A stretch of DNA of 64,000 bases from Bog-532 sp963805255 (GTDB lineage Bacteria; Actinomycetota; Actinomycetes; Streptosporangiales; Streptosporangiaceae). The stretch spans positions 310,001-374,000 of the forward strand of contig CAWDTK010000011.1 of NCBI GenBank assembly GCA_963805255.1, in the 5' to 3' direction. The notes beneath the pieces are model-generated. The model searched no databases. It worked only from the letters and a program-made list of their open reading frames with translations, and was not told the origin of the DNA. Position 1 is the first letter of the stretch; each line of letters starts with the position of its first letter. A program made the translations under genes and the position numbers. This document shows, piece after piece, positions 16,166 through 25,220 of this stretch.

Positions 16166-17484
16166 CCGCGGAGAGGCAGCCCGACGCGCCCGGCGGGCCC
16201 GGCGGGCCCGGCGGGGACGCCGGACAGGTCGTCGTGCCCCTGCTCGAGCCGCGTGACGGCCTGCCGCCGGTCGTGGAGACCGCCGAGGAACTGGACCAGG
16301 TGACCCGCGCGCTGGCCGGGGGCACCGGCCCGGTCGCGGTCGACGCCGAACGCGCGTCCGGCTACCGCTACGGGCACCGCGCCTACCTGGTGCAGTTGCG
16401 CCGCGCGGGCGCCGGCACCGCTCTCATTGACCCGATCACCCGCCCGGACCTGTCCGGGATCGACGCCGCGCTGGCCGGGACCGAAGCGGTGCTGCACGCG
16501 GCGTCCCAGGACCTGCCGTGCCTGGCCGAGCTCAACTACCGCCCGCGCATGCTGTTCGACACCGAGCTGGCCGGGCGGCTGCTCGGGTTCCCGCGGGTGG
16601 CGCTCGGCACGCTGGTGGAGACGGTGCTCGGCCTGCACCTGGAAAAGGGCCACTCGGCCGCGGACTGGTCGACGCGGCCGCTCCCGACAGAATGGCTGCG
16701 GTACGCCGCGCTCGACGTCGAGGTGCTCATCGAGCTGCGGGACGCGCTCGCCGGCATGCTCATCGCACAGGGCAAGATGGACTGGGCCCGGCAGGAGTTC
16801 GCGGCGGTGCTGTCCGCCGCCCCGCCCGCACCGCGTCCCGACCCGTGGCGCCGTACCTCCGGCATCCACCGCGTGCGCAGCCGGCGCAGCCTCTCGGTCG
16901 TCCGCGAGATGTGGGAGCAACGCGACAAGATCGCGCAGGACATGAACCTCTCACCGGGGCGGGTGCTGCCCGACGCGGCCATCGTCGAGGCGGCCCGGGC
17001 GCTGCCCACCAGCAACGCCACCCTGACCAAGATCCCCGGGTTCACCGGGCGGGTCGCGCGCAGGCATCTGCCGGAATGGCTCGGCGCGATCCGGCGCGCA
17101 CGGGCCCTGCCGGACAGCGCGCTGCCGGATACCGGCGGGGCCACGGTGGCCAGCGGGCCGCCGCCGACCCACCGCTGGGCCGAACGGGACCCCGCGGCCG
17201 CGGCGCGCCTGGTGGCGGTCCGCGCGACAGTGGCCGACCTGGCGGCGGAGTACACCATGCCCGCGGAGAACGTGCTCCCGCCGGACGCGGTCCGGCGGAT
17301 CAGCTGGGAGCCACCGGACCCGCCCGACCCGCTCGCGGTGGAGGCGGCGCTGGCGGGTTACGGCGCGCGCCCCTGGCAGCGCGGGCTGACCGCAGCGCCC
17401 ATCGCGGCGGCCATCGAGAATCCCGGAGAGCACGGCCCGGCCGTCATCCAGCAGGTCGACACCGAGGCCGAGACCGAGGCATGA
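16162..17484 (+). CDS. rnd: Ribonuclease D family 3'-5' exoribonuclease
   Basis: DEDD-type exonuclease for RNA 3' trimming, 440 residues. Exo motif I is AVDAERASGYRYGHRAYLVQ (D-x-E), motif II lies in LHAASQDLPCLAELNY, and motif III with the Tyr/Asp pair in LRYAALDVEVLIELRD. An HRDC-type helical domain follows (VREMWEQRDKIAQDMNLSPG, then RVLPDAAIVEAARALP). GTG 16162 overlaps the DUF3000 stop. Its TGA is the first TGA of the 18-bp array at 17481. Confidence 0.92.
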   Translation: MTAERQPDAPGGPGGPGGDAGQVVVPLLEPRDGLPPVVETAEELDQVTRALAGGTGPVAVDAERASGYRYGHRAYLVQLRRAGAGTALIDPITRPDLSGIDAALAGTEAVLHAASQDLPCLAELNYRPRMLFDTELAGRLLGFPRVALGTLVETVLGLHLEKGHSAADWSTRPLPTEWLRYAALDVEVLIELRDALAGMLIAQGKMDWARQEFAAVLSAAPPAPRPDPWRRTSGIHRVRSRRSLSVVREMWEQRDKIAQDMNLSPGRVLPDAAIVEAARALPTSNATLTKIPGFTGRVARRHLPEWLGAIRRARALPDSALPDTGGATVASGPPPTHRWAERDPAAAARLVAVRATVADLAAEYTMPAENVLPPDAVRRISWEPPDPPDPLAVEAALAGYGARPWQRGLTAAPIAAAIENPGEHGPAVIQQVDTEAETEA

Positions 17485-17552
17485 TCGCTCCGGGATTCAT
17501 GATCGCTCCGGGATTCATGATCGCTCCGGGATTCATGATCGCTCCGGGATTG
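17481..17552. repeat. 18-bp tandem array (4 units) over the rnd stop, filling the rnd-dedA gap
   Basis: Four units of ATGATCGCTCCGGGATTC start at 17481, 17499, 17517 and 17535; the last ends ATTGAG. The rnd stop TGA is inside the first unit and each unit repeats ATGA. The array occupies the gap up to the dedA start at 17561, so the intergenic region consists of almost nothing else. Confidence 0.97.
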
Positions 17553-17560
17553 AGGACGCG

Positions 17561-18619
17561 ATGAGCACACCCGCGCTGCCGGGGATCTTCGGCACGGTGG
17601 AGCCCGTGCTCAACCACTACGGGTATCTCGCCGTCGCGCTCTTCGTCACCATCGAGGACTTCGGCATCCCGGTCCCCGGGGAGACCATATTGATCGCGGC
17701 CGCCCTGTTCGCCGGCGCGGGCCGGCTGAACGTCGTCCTGGTTTTCCTCGTCGGCGTGCTCGCCGCCGTCGTCGGCGACAACATCGGCTTCGCGATCGGG
17801 CACTTCGGCGGGCGGGCGCTCGCGCTGCGCTTCGGCAAGTACGTGTTCCTCAGTGCCGAACGCCTGGACCGGGCGGAGTACTTCTTTGACCACCACGGCG
17901 GCAAGATCATCGTGGCCGCCCGGTTCATCGAGGGTCTCCGCCAGGCCAACGGCATCGTGGCCGGCATCAGCGGTATGCACTGGAAACGTTTCCTCGCCTT
18001 CAACGCGCTCGGCGCCGCGCTCTGGGTCGGCGTCTGGGTCAGCCTCGGGTATCTGGCCGGCAACTACATCACGACCATCTACGAGCAGATCACCCGGTAT
18101 TCGCTGTACCTGCTGATCGCGCTGGTGGTGGCGGTGGCCGCGTTCATCACCTGGCGGCTGTGGCGCCGGCGCGCCCGCCGCCGGGCGCGGGCCGCGGACG
18201 CAGCGCCGGCGTCACAGCGGGAGGCAGCGCCGGAGGCCCCCGAGGCCACTGAGGTTCACAGGTCTCCTGAGACCGCAGGGGTGAGCGAGTACGGTCAGGC
18301 CGTTGAGACTAGCGAGGGCATTGGGACTCCTGAAGCGGCCAAGTCCAGTAAGACTCCTGAGACTCCTGAAACTCCTGAAACCACAGCGCCCCGTGAAGTC
18401 AGTAAGACTCCTGAAACCGCAGCGCCCCGTGAACTCAGTAAGACTCCTGAATCCGCAGCGCCCCGTGAAGTCAGTAAGACTCCTGAGACCGCTGAGTTCC
18501 TTAAGTCCAGTGAGATTTCTGGGACCATCGATCGCTGTGAGACTCCTGAAACTGCTGAGCACAGTGAGATTTCTGAGGCTGCTGATGCCGCTGGTGAGCG
18601 CAACGGGCTGCACGGCTAG
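17561..18619 (+). CDS. DedA-family membrane protein with Thr-Pro-Glu repeat tail
   Basis: Integral membrane protein of the DedA/SNARE-associated (VTT) family, whose members act as lipid scramblases or half-site transporters. The core (residues 1-200) shows DFGIPVPGETILIAAALFAG, GDNIGFAIGHFGGR, FDHHGGKIIVAARFIEGLRQ and FLAFNALGAALWVGVWVSLG, with a final helix YLLIALVVAVAAFITWRLW and a basic stop RRRARRRAR. An unusual tail of about 150 residues follows, acidic and cytoplasmic by the positive-inside rule, with repeated KTPETAAPREVS-like units. The tail is encoded by period-related DNA and probably arose by repeat expansion. Confidence 0.9.
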   Translation: MSTPALPGIFGTVEPVLNHYGYLAVALFVTIEDFGIPVPGETILIAAALFAGAGRLNVVLVFLVGVLAAVVGDNIGFAIGHFGGRALALRFGKYVFLSAERLDRAEYFFDHHGGKIIVAARFIEGLRQANGIVAGISGMHWKRFLAFNALGAALWVGVWVSLGYLAGNYITTIYEQITRYSLYLLIALVVAVAAFITWRLWRRRARRRARAADAAPASQREAAPEAPEATEVHRSPETAGVSEYGQAVETSEGIGTPEAAKSSKTPETPETPETTAPREVSKTPETAAPRELSKTPESAAPREVSKTPETAEFLKSSEISGTIDRCETPETAEHSEISEAADAAGERNGLHG

Positions 18620-18894
18620 GCCCAATGCCGCATTATGCCTGGTTTCGGGCGGCCGGTCGGAAAAGGGTGCGATTTCTGCCGTCCTGGCAGCAGTTACTGC
18701 ACACAGAGCAGGGAGATGATCTTGCCGGCACCCGGGGCGGCCCGGGGTCTCGCGGTCGCTGGGGCTGTGGGGACTGGCGCCACCGGGAGTGGCGTGAGGG
18801 ATTGGGCGCGAGAGAGCCGGAGGGGCCCCAACCAGCTATGCGGCCTTGCGGCTAGACCCTAGTCTGCCGGTTGAGGCCTACCCGGTAGTCCCCA

Positions 18895-19920
18895 TTAGGC
18901 CGGGGCGGGCACGCCGTAGCGTTCCATCCCGGCGAGGGTGCTCTCACCGGCCTGCAGGACCCAGAAGCCGCCCTTGGGCAGGGACGGGTCGGGGGGCGGC
19001 TTGGCGCCGAGGTACTCACACGCCGCGCGGAGGAGTTCTGGGATGTTTTCCCGGTGCGCGCAGACGAGCGCCGGCACCCCATCGGCCAGTAGGCGCGTCA
19101 CGGCGGAGACAGGGTTGCCAGGGCCCGTTCGGCTAGACGAAGAGCCACCGGCGCGGTCCGGCACCAGGAACGCAGCGTCAACCTCGACCGGCGCGCCGAT
19201 GTGCGCCGCGTACGGCGCGACCGTCCCGGTACAGCGCAGCGCGGGTGAGCTGACCACGCGGACGGGCTCGAAGCAGGCCAGCAAGGGCACGAGGGCCAGC
19301 GCGGCCGCCTGCCCCTGGGCGTCCAGCGGCCGGAGCAGGTCGTCGCCGTCCCAGTCCTCCTTGCTGCCAGCGGAGGCGTGCCGTACGACGATGAGCGGGA
19401 CCGTGCCGTGCGGCCACTGCGCGAAGCCCTGCAGCACGACGGTGTTGTCGGGGTACGAGAGCCGCCCGTAGGCGCGCGCGAGGCTGAGCCATTCGATCCC
19501 GTCGACCTCGTGGTTCGGGACGAACGAGGAGTTCGCGTGGCCCCGCGGCACCGGGCGCGCGGCCGCCCAGTAGTGCACGTGCTTGGGCCGGCCGCCCGCC
19601 AGGTAGCGCGCCGACCGGAGCCGGCGCCCGAGGACCGGGCGCAGGCCCGTCTCCTCGACGACCTCACGGACGGCGGTCTGCGGAAGCTGCTCCCCCGGGT
19701 CCCGCTTGCCCTTGGCCAGCGACCAGTCGTCCCGCCTCGGGCGGTGGATGAGCAGCACCTCCGGGCCGTCCGGCCCGTACCGCCACACGATGGCGCCTGC
19801 GGCTTCGATCTCGCCGGATTCCCCGGATTCCGTAGGCTCCCCGGGTTCTCTGGGTTCTCTGGGTTCTCTGGGTTCCGCGGGCCCCGCGGGCTCCCCAGGC
19901 TCGGTCATTGGTTCAGCCAT
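18895..19920 (-). CDS. MutT1-type NUDIX hydrolase fused to a histidine phosphatase domain
   Basis: Two-domain protein like mycobacterial MutT1, which cleanses 8-oxo-(d)GTP and related nucleotides. After an acidic Pro/Glu leader with PREPREPREPGEP, the NUDIX box spans GKRDPGEQLPQTAVREVVEE plus TG near residue 75. The C-terminal half is a histidine phosphatase with the RHA variant in LIVVRHASAGSKEDW and the later ALVCAHRENIPELL. 341 residues. Its start overlaps the end of ppk by 8 bases, so it is translated with ppk. Confidence 0.92.
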   Translation of the reverse strand: MAEPMTEPGEPAGPAEPREPREPREPGEPTESGESGEIEAAGAIVWRYGPDGPEVLLIHRPRRDDWSLAKGKRDPGEQLPQTAVREVVEETGLRPVLGRRLRSARYLAGGRPKHVHYWAAARPVPRGHANSSFVPNHEVDGIEWLSLARAYGRLSYPDNTVVLQGFAQWPHGTVPLIVVRHASAGSKEDWDGDDLLRPLDAQGQAAALALVPLLACFEPVRVVSSPALRCTGTVAPYAAHIGAPVEVDAAFLVPDRAGGSSSSRTGPGNPVSAVTRLLADGVPALVCAHRENIPELLRAACEYLGAKPPPDPSLPKGGFWVLQAGESTLAGMERYGVPAPA

Positions 19921-22315
19921 CGGCGGGCCGCGTGCGGCGGTCCCCGATCAGCATGGCCTGAATGTCGCGCATCCGCTCACCGTCAGGCCCGCGGTTGTGC
20001 CTGGTCCAGATCCCGTCGGCGTCCAGCCACCAGGACGCGGTGCCGTCGTCCATGCCCAGGTCGAGCAGCCGCCGCAGTTCCCGGGCGTGCCCCCGGCCGG
20101 TGACCCGGACGATCACCTCCACCCGGCGGTCCAGGTTCCGGTGCATGAGGTCGGGGCTGCCGAACCAGACCTCGCCGACCGAGCCCGGATCGGCTTCGTC
20201 GTATTCGCCGCTGCCGAACGCATAGACCCGCGAGTGCTCCAGGAAGCGGCCGAGCACGCTGTGCACGCGAATGGTCTCCGACAGACCCGGGACCCCGGGG
20301 CGCAGCGCGCAGATCCCGCGCACCCACAGATCGACCGGCACGCCGGCCTGCGACGCCCGGTACAGCGCGTCGACGACGACCTCGTCGATGAGCGCGTTGC
20401 ACTTGAACTGGATCCGGGCGCGCTTTCCGGCCCGCTTCCGGTCTGCCTGGTGCGCGATCCGGCCGACCAGCCCGGCCCGGAGGGATTCGGGGGCAACCAG
20501 GAGCTGCCGGTAGGAGTCCTGCCGGCTGTACCCGGTGAGGTGGTTGAACAGGTCGGTGACGTCCTCGCTGACGGCGGGGTCCGTGGTCAGCAGGCCGAAG
20601 TCCTCATACAGCCGGGCGGTGGCCGGGTTGTAGTTGCCGGTGCCGATGTGGCAGTAGCGCAGCAGCGTCCCGTCGGCCTCCTCCCGCACGATGAGCAGGA
20701 CCTTGCAGTGCGTCTTCAGGCCGACGAAGCCGTAGACGACGTGGCAGCCCGCCTCCTCCAGCTTCCTGGCCCAGGCGATGTTGGCCCGCTCGTCGCCGCG
20801 GGCCTTGATCTCGACGACCACGACCACCTGCTTGCCGAGCTCGGCCGCGTCGATCAGCGCGTCCACGATCGGCGAGTCGCCGCTGGTCCGGTAGAGCGTC
20901 TGCTTGATGGCCAGCACGCTGGGGTCCGCCGCCGCTGCCTCGATGAGGCGCTCGACGCTGGTCGTGAACGACTCGTACGGGTGGTGCACCAGGACGTCAC
21001 GCTCGCGGAGGACAGCGAAGATGTCGGTGTCCTTCGGGATCGCGGACGAGGAGGGAACGAAGGGCGGGTACCGCAGCTCGCCGATGTCCAGATCCGCGAT
21101 CGCGGTCAGTCCGGACAGGTCCAGCGGCCCCGGCACCCGGTACACCGCGCGCTGGTCCACGCCGAGCTCGGTGACCAGCCGGTCCAGCACGTCGCTGGAC
21201 ATCGAGTCCTCCACCTCGAGCCGGACGGCGGGGTCGAAGCGCCGCCGGAGCAGCTCGCGCTCCAGCGCCTGCAGCAGGTCCTCGGTGACGTCTTCGTCCA
21301 CTTCCAGGTCACGGACGCGGGTGACCCGGAATGCGTGCTGCTCGAGGATGTCCAGGCCGGCGAACAGCTGCGTCAGGTGCGCGGCGATCACGTCCTCGAT
21401 GGGGACGAACCGCTGCGGGGCGACGGCGAGGAACCGGGGCAGCAGCGGCGGCACCTTGACCCGCGCGAACATGATCGCGCCGGTGCGCGGGTCGGCCACC
21501 ATGACGGCCAGGTTGAGCGACAGGCCGGAGATGAACGGGAACGGGTGCGCCGGGTCGACGACAAGCGGCGTCAGCACCGGGTAGATCCGCTCGCGGAACA
21601 GCTCGCGCAGGTTGCCCCGCTCGGCGGAGGACAGCTCCTTCCAGCGGAGGACTTCGATGCCCGCACCGCTGAGCGCGGGCAGGATCTGGTCGGTGAAGCA
21701 CGCCGCGTGCCGCGCGGTCAGCCGGCCCGCGAAGGCCAGGGTCCGGTTCAGCACCTGCCCGGGCAGCTGGAGGCTGACCCCCTCGACCGGGAGCCCGGCC
21801 GCCATCCGCCGCATCAGGCCGGCCACCCGGACCATGAAGAATTCGTCCAGGTTGCTGGCGAAGATGGCCAGGAACCGGACCCGTTCCAGCAGCGGAACGC
21901 TCTCGTCCTCGGCCAGCTCCAGCACCCGCTGATTGAAGCGGAGCCAGCTCTCCTCCCGGTCGAGGTACCGGTTCGCCGGCAGCGCCGCCAGGTCCCCGGG
22001 CACAGGAGCCGCGCCGTTCACGGGGACCGGGCCGTTCACGGGGACCGGGCCGTTCACGGGGACCGGGCCGTTCACGGGGACCGGGCCGTTCACGGGGACC
22101 GGGCCGTTCACGGGGACCGGGCCGCTGGCGGGGACCGGGCCGCTGGCGGGGACCGGGCCGCTGGCGCGGACCGGGGCGATGCCCTCGGGGGCCTCGCGTT
22201 CCGCGGTCACCGGCAGCATCTTCTCGCGCCCCTCACCATGTGCGGCCGCTTCCCCCGCCTCGCCCTCCGGGCTGGCATCAACGCCTCCGTAGAGACGGGG
22301 CTCGCCGTCGCTCAT
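19913..22315 (-). CDS. ppk: Polyphosphate kinase PPK1
   Basis: Reversibly polymerises the gamma phosphate of ATP to polyphosphate. The four-domain PPK1 layout is clear: N-domain NRYLDREESWLRFNQRVLEL and FLAIFASNLDEFFMVRVAGL, then VLVHHPYESFTTSVERLIEA, the histidine-containing HIGTGNYNPATARLYEDFGL, and the C-terminal LWVRGICALRPGVPGL. Total 800 residues, about 100 longer than usual because of an N-terminal extension with nine six-residue repeats (GPVPVN and GPVPAS). The overlapping downstream mutT1-like gene suggests a shared operon. Confidence 0.95.
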   Translation of the reverse strand: MSDGEPRLYGGVDASPEGEAGEAAAHGEGREKMLPVTAEREAPEGIAPVRASGPVPASGPVPASGPVPVNGPVPVNGPVPVNGPVPVNGPVPVNGPVPVNGAAPVPGDLAALPANRYLDREESWLRFNQRVLELAEDESVPLLERVRFLAIFASNLDEFFMVRVAGLMRRMAAGLPVEGVSLQLPGQVLNRTLAFAGRLTARHAACFTDQILPALSGAGIEVLRWKELSSAERGNLRELFRERIYPVLTPLVVDPAHPFPFISGLSLNLAVMVADPRTGAIMFARVKVPPLLPRFLAVAPQRFVPIEDVIAAHLTQLFAGLDILEQHAFRVTRVRDLEVDEDVTEDLLQALERELLRRRFDPAVRLEVEDSMSSDVLDRLVTELGVDQRAVYRVPGPLDLSGLTAIADLDIGELRYPPFVPSSSAIPKDTDIFAVLRERDVLVHHPYESFTTSVERLIEAAAADPSVLAIKQTLYRTSGDSPIVDALIDAAELGKQVVVVVEIKARGDERANIAWARKLEEAGCHVVYGFVGLKTHCKVLLIVREEADGTLLRYCHIGTGNYNPATARLYEDFGLLTTDPAVSEDVTDLFNHLTGYSRQDSYRQLLVAPESLRAGLVGRIAHQADRKRAGKRARIQFKCNALIDEVVVDALYRASQAGVPVDLWVRGICALRPGVPGLSETIRVHSVLGRFLEHSRVYAFGSGEYDEADPGSVGEVWFGSPDLMHRNLDRRVEVIVRVTGRGHARELRRLLDLGMDDGTASWWLDADGIWTRHNRGPDGERMRDIQAMLIGDRRTRPADG
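22014..22175. repeat. In-frame 18-bp tandem repeat in the ppk 5' region
   Basis: Nine units of 18 bp in direct tandem; six are CCGTTCACGGGGACCGGG and three carry the variant CCGCTGGCG start. They encode six-residue VPVNGP/VPASGP units on the minus strand, in the disordered N-terminal extension of PPK1. The length is a multiple of three, so unit number can change without breaking the frame. Confidence 0.96.
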
Positions 22316-22563
22316 GTTCCCATTGTCACAGGCCTGCGATCCACCGAGAACCCTCGCCCGGGTGACGCTTCGTGCCCATCGGCCGCAGCGCGCGGTTTCC
22401 GGACGTCGCGGCCCTTCCTTTCGGTGGCGGAATCACCCCTCGCGTCCGGGCCATACCGACGGCTCCGTATCGTTTCGATTACCCACAGCGGCAATCCGTT
22501 CCGCCCGGTTACTACAGCAGCACACCGCCACCACGGGTAACGCGGACTGCCTATCATGCAGGT

Positions 22564-23524
22564 GTGGTTTCAGGTGAACACGGCTCAGATGACATCCAGG
22601 AGGCGTCGGCCGCCCGGCCCAGCCAGCAGCCGCAGATCGGTACCTTCCTGCTGCCGCGGCCCGCCGCCGGAGCCGTCGCGGTAAAGCCACCCGGATCGGG
22701 ACCTGGGTACTGGGCGGGCGGCCCGTCCACCGCATTCGCCGACGGGGAGTTCTTTCTCGCCTACCGGCTGCGGCGGCCGCTCGGCCACGGCCGGGGGTAC
22801 GCGGTTGCAGTGGCGCGTTCGGCCGACGGAGAGCACTTCGAGCCGGTGACCATGATCCACAAGGAAGAGCTGGCCACCGATTCGCTGGAGCGCCCGTACC
22901 TGGTGCGGACCCCCGAGGGGACCTGGCGGCTGTACCTGAGCTGCGCGACGCCGGGCACGAAGCACTGGCGGGTCGAGGTCGTGGAGGCCTCCCACCCCGC
23001 CGAGTTCGACTCCCGCCGCAGCCAGGTGGTGCTGCCGGGTGACTCGAAGAAGGGCGTCAAGGACCCGGTGATCATCCGCCGCGACGACGAGTGGCACATG
23101 TGGGTCACCTGCCATCCCCTGGACGACCCCGCCGACGCCGACCAGATGGCCACCGAATACGCCACCAGCACGGACGGCCTGACCTGGACATGGGACGGGG
23201 TCGCGCTCAGCGGGCGGCCGGGCCACTGGGATTCGCGGGGCACCCGGGTCACGTCGGTCTGCTTCGCCGGGGACACCATCGTGGCCTACTACGACGGCCG
23301 GGCGACTGCCGCCGAGAACTACGAGGAACGGACCGGTGTTGCGACGGGCTCCGGGCCAACGGTACTCGCCGCGCTGGGCAGCGAGCCCCTCGCCTGGTCG
23401 CCCTATCACGGGGGCGGCCTGCGCTACCTGGACATTCTGGCGTTGCCTGATGGCCGCAAGCGGCTGTACTACGAGATGACCCGGCCCGACGGCGCGCACG
23501 AACTGCGCACCGAACTGCAGTTAG
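22564..23524 (+). CDS. Five-bladed beta-propeller glycosidase-like protein (GH43/GH32-type fold)
   Basis: About 320 residues resembling glycoside hydrolase family 43/32/68-type propellers. Blade-like repeats are GPSTAFADGEFFLAYRLRR-type (residues about 55-75), ARSADGEHFEPVTMI, ERPYLVRTPEGTWRLYLSCA, VKDPVIIRRDDEWHMWVTCH and YATSTDGLTWTWDGVAL. GTG 22564 follows a TATCAT -10-like hexamer by 6 bases, suggesting a leaderless transcript. The frame lacks a stop at the end of homology: it stays open to 24480, antisense through the sulfotransferase. TAG at 23522 in the +1 frame is the likely original stop, so I place the end there and suspect a one-base indel. Confidence 0.65.
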
Positions 23525-23580
23525 CCCAGGTCAGCTCAGCCCGGCCCGGCCCGGGTCAGCTCAGGTCGGCTTGGCTCAGC

Positions 23581-24573
23581 TCAGCTCAGCCGGACCGGGC
23601 GGCCGTTTCTCGCCTGCGCCTGTCCCTCAGGGCGCGCGCCGACCATCCCGCCCGACCTGTCACGCGGCGCCCGCCAGTCGCTGAAGTCCGCGCCGAGGAC
23701 GCGTTCGAGCAACTCCAGGTCGGCCTCGAACCGCGGGATGAGCTCCTGGCGCTGCTGCCAGCTGAGCGGCTGCCGTTCGCGGTTGTGGCGCTGCAGGAAC
23801 CGCTCGAGCCGGGCCGTGACGGCGTCCCACGCGGACCCCGGCAGGAACCGGCCGGCGGCCGAGCCGACGCGCAGGGCCTGGCCGACCGCGCGGTGCGCCA
23901 GCGTCGGCTCGGGATGAGCGGTGACGTTCTGCCTCGGCACTTCGGTGACGATTCCCCGGTCCACGCTGAGGAACCCGAAGATGCCGTCGAGGGTCGCGGC
24001 GGGCTCATCCACGAGCTGGCGGTAGCGGATGACGTAGACCTGCTCGGGGGGGAACAGCGAAAAGATGTGCTCGAGCTGCTCCCCGTACCGGCCCAGTCCC
24101 GTGTAGTGCCAGAACGACGCCCAGCCCGCGGCGATGCGCCGTTCCTCCTCCCCGCAGGCCTGGACGAAATCCCCGATCGGCTCGAGCCCGGCCGACCACA
24201 GGTGCGTCCAGTTCGAGTGGGCGCGCTCCACCGGGTCCCGGATGATCGCGATGAGCTTGGCGTCCGGGATCATGTCGCGGATCCGGCGCATGGCGTCGCG
24301 GTCGTACATGTACAGGGGCGTCGACTCGCCGCGCAGCGTTCCCGCCGGGGCCGCGTCGAACAGTGCCTCGTAGTCGTCCCGCTTCCAGACGTGCTCCCGG
24401 TAGGTCAGCGCGTCGCCCGGCCCGCCCCGCGTCGGCGGCGGGCCGTCACTGAGAAAGAACTTCGGCTCTTTGATCGGTGACATGTAGAGCGCGGGATGCC
24501 CGGCCAGCGCCGCATGCAGCGCCGTCGTGCCCGCCTTCGGCGCGCCGATCACCAGGAAGTCCGGCAGTGCCAC
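23581..24573 (-). CDS. PAPS-dependent sulfotransferase
   Basis: Transfers sulfate from 3'-phosphoadenylylsulfate to an unknown acceptor (heparan-sulfate N/O-sulfotransferase type fold). The 5'-phosphosulfate loop is FLVIGAPKAGTTALHAALAG and the 3'-phosphate motif is IAIIRDPVERAHSNWTHLW; WHYTGLGRYGEQLEHIFSLF is also typical. GTG 24573 is chosen because GAGGAGG lies 5 bases upstream; a longer frame from 24609 is less likely. 330 residues. The stop lies in a run of GCTCA pentamers (23570-23590). It converges with the propeller gene. Confidence 0.9.
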   Translation of the reverse strand: MALPDFLVIGAPKAGTTALHAALAGHPALYMSPIKEPKFFLSDGPPPTRGGPGDALTYREHVWKRDDYEALFDAAPAGTLRGESTPLYMYDRDAMRRIRDMIPDAKLIAIIRDPVERAHSNWTHLWSAGLEPIGDFVQACGEEERRIAAGWASFWHYTGLGRYGEQLEHIFSLFPPEQVYVIRYRQLVDEPAATLDGIFGFLSVDRGIVTEVPRQNVTAHPEPTLAHRAVGQALRVGSAAGRFLPGSAWDAVTARLERFLQRHNRERQPLSWQQRQELIPRFEADLELLERVLGADFSDWRAPRDRSGGMVGARPEGQAQARNGRPVRLS

Positions 24574-24720
24574 GGGGGCCTCCTCAGCAGGCAGACTCCA
24601 TGAAGACACAGTTTAAGATTATGTCGACTCAATAACTGGGTTATGGGCGTGAACCTACCATCCCCGCTGAAGCCACGAACAGATCCGTGCGGCTCCGCAG
24701 GTGGCCAGCCCACACTTCCT

Positions 24721-24754
24721 CACCGCACCAGCCATGAGCTTGCCTGGTGCGGTG
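24721..24754. other. Perfect 11-bp hairpin
   Basis: CACCGCACCAG (24721-24731) and its exact complement CTGGTGCGGTG (24744-24754) with a 12-base loop. There is no T-tract, so it is not a classical intrinsic terminator. It lies between the sulfotransferase start and a broken plus-strand gene. It could be a REP-like element or protein-binding site. Confidence 0.55.
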
Positions 24755-24782
24755 CGGTGGTGATGCCTACACGTCGGAATTT

Positions 24783-24796
24783 GGCTGCATCCGCAG
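24783..24796 (+). promoter_or_regulatory. Palindromic motif GGCTGCATCCGCAG, copy A
   Basis: GGCTGCATCCGCAG is nearly palindromic around CTGCATNCGCAG. A closely related site is at 30125-30138, and the similarity extends on both sides. Both sites lie upstream of broken plus-strand genes of a toxin-antitoxin or abortive-infection type (24890 and 30439), so an operator is possible. Confidence 0.35.
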
Positions 24797-24889
24797 GTTG
24801 CCCCTTCGGCGGGCAGGGCAATCGAGATGCTGTCGGTGGCTCTCGGCGTGCCTGCTTCCTGCGGTGTCCGTGAAGACAATAATTAGGTC

Positions 24890-25220
24890 ATGGAGACTCG
24901 CGAACTGCCGTCGCTGGAGCGACTACGCGCGTCGCCTGCCGTCTTCTCTCAAAGACCTGAGCGGGCCAGCCACGGGCACGGTTGTGCTGCCGTTGCATGC
25001 GGCTTGGTCAGGTCGACGCGCATACGACGTGAGTGATGAGCGCCAGCGTCTCATGCTTTATGCGCTGCTGCTTGCCGAAGCCCAGCGCGAGGATCTTGAG
25101 CGGTTCCTGAACCGGGAGTCGCTGGTGAGGATGTGGCCGCGGTTGCGGCGGCTACTGGGCCCGCTTGCGCGGCGAGCGTGGGAACAGGAGCTGATCCCGG
25201 CGCCTTCACCGCTGACGTTA
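24890..25220 (+). pseudogene. Frameshifted and IS-abutted gene of abortive-infection-associated type
   Basis: ATG 24890 starts METRELPSLERLRASPAVFS. After a frame change near 24945 the better-conserved part follows: LSGPATGTVVLPLHAAWSGR, then RAYDVSDERQRLMLYALLLA and FLNRESLVRMWPRLRRLLGP. I recall such a protein in actinobacteria next to AbiEii-type nucleotidyltransferases, but I am not certain. The gene runs straight into IS copy 2, and no continuation is recognisable on the other side of the IS. No partner gene is present. Confidence 0.5.

Noticed and set aside
11543..17552. CRISPR arrays at the short tandem repeats
   Set aside because: Units of 13-18 bp follow each other without spacers and no cas genes are present.
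19706..22540. 944-residue open frame antisense to ppk
   Set aside because: It is the mirror of the ppk coding strand in GC-rich DNA, rich in Arg/Pro/His/Gln and without any domain; ppk on the other strand is unmistakable.
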